In this document: positions 30,245-30,327 of the stretch, in pieces | How the letters are laid out: each line of letters begins with the position of its first letter | Numbering within the stretch: the first letter of the stretch is position 1 | IMG/VR virus record: IMGVR_UViG_3300007522_000045 | Span: 1 to 30,327 of that record | DNA: 30,327 nucleotides | Strand: one strand, 5' to 3' | Source of the DNA: a virus | Translations under genes and position numbers: made by a program | Notes under the pieces: model-generated | Database searches by the model: none | What the model saw: the letters and a program-made list of their open reading frames with translations, nothing else | Told to the model about the DNA's origin: nothing

Positions 30245-30327
30245 TCAAATCACTTTGTATTCCTTGAGTGATACGACGCGGAAGTTGTCGGTGACGGTAT
30301 TGCGCAACTCGGGCCATTTTGCTGGCA
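30245..30327 (-). CDS. C-terminal end of a gene entering from the right
   Basis: Partial, 26 residues to the TGA at 30245-30247: PAKWPELRNTVTDNFRVVSL followed by KEYKVI. Amino-acid composition looks like a real protein end. The gene is too short here to identify. It ends right where the truncated proteasome-like frame opens, which suggests a deletion or recombination joint. Confidence 0.45.
   Translation of the reverse strand, partial: PAKWPELRNTVTDNFRVVSLKEYKVI

Noticed and set aside
1-30327. CRISPR arrays, rRNA, insertion sequences and restriction or defence systems
   Set aside because: No regularly spaced repeats of CRISPR length, no rRNA-like stretch, no transposase and no recognised defence genes were seen.

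Overview
The window holds an almost complete temperate siphovirus genome of about 28 kb (roughly positions 190-28680), probably a prophage. It is flanked by DNA of clearly lower GC content. HK97-type head genes, a lambda-like tail, a GapR/DUF2312-type protein and several small high-GC 'roseobacter phage' style proteins point to an alphaproteobacterial, probably Rhodobacterales, host. That assignment comes from recalled gene families, not from a search.

The late genes lie on the minus strand and read from right to left. They start with a small conserved protein, an HNH nuclease, TerS, TerL, portal, prohead protease and major capsid (20301-14267). Next come the connector and tail-completion proteins, the tail tube, the G/GT tail chaperone pair with a -1 frameshift site, and the tape measure (14171-9068). 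Three tail-tip proteins and a J-like tip protein follow (9068-5342). The block ends with a beta-helix tailspike (5331-3247), a multi-membrane Wzy/O-antigen-polymerase-like protein (3244-2009), an unknown membrane-anchored protein, a GH24 endolysin and a small membrane protein (1834-261). A hairpin terminator lies at 223-254. Most junctions are ATGA or TGATG overlaps.

The early genes are also on the minus strand (24162-20479). They encode tightly coupled small proteins, two with cysteine clusters and one resembling a DUF1376/replication-initiator protein. A 235-bp non-coding gap (21890-22124) after the latter contains boxes phased at exactly 10.5 bp beside homopurine/homopyrimidine tracts, a candidate origin. 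A promoter followed at once by a GC hairpin (20321-20395) separates early from late genes.

The switch lies at 24521-25948. A Cro-like gene (minus) and a short single-domain repressor (plus) diverge from twin GGGAC..GTCCC operators. A second operator pair of the same sequence controls a strong plus-strand promoter at 25921-25948. That promoter drives small membrane proteins, a GapR-like protein, a small protein and the tyrosine integrase (25967-28443). A lipoprotein gene lies between the repressor and this promoter, a typical place for a gene expressed in the lysogen.

Right of the integrase are a convergent zinc-ribbon gene, a large imperfect inverted repeat (28687-28733), and likely host DNA: a 61-aa gene, a probably 5'-truncated proteasome-like (Ntn-hydrolase) gene, and the end of another gene. 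The left edge (1-190) carries three consecutive inverted repeats. I found no attL/attR direct repeat by eye. The tetranucleotide GATC is strongly over-represented in the phage core, but not in the tailspike/Wzy cassette or the flanks.
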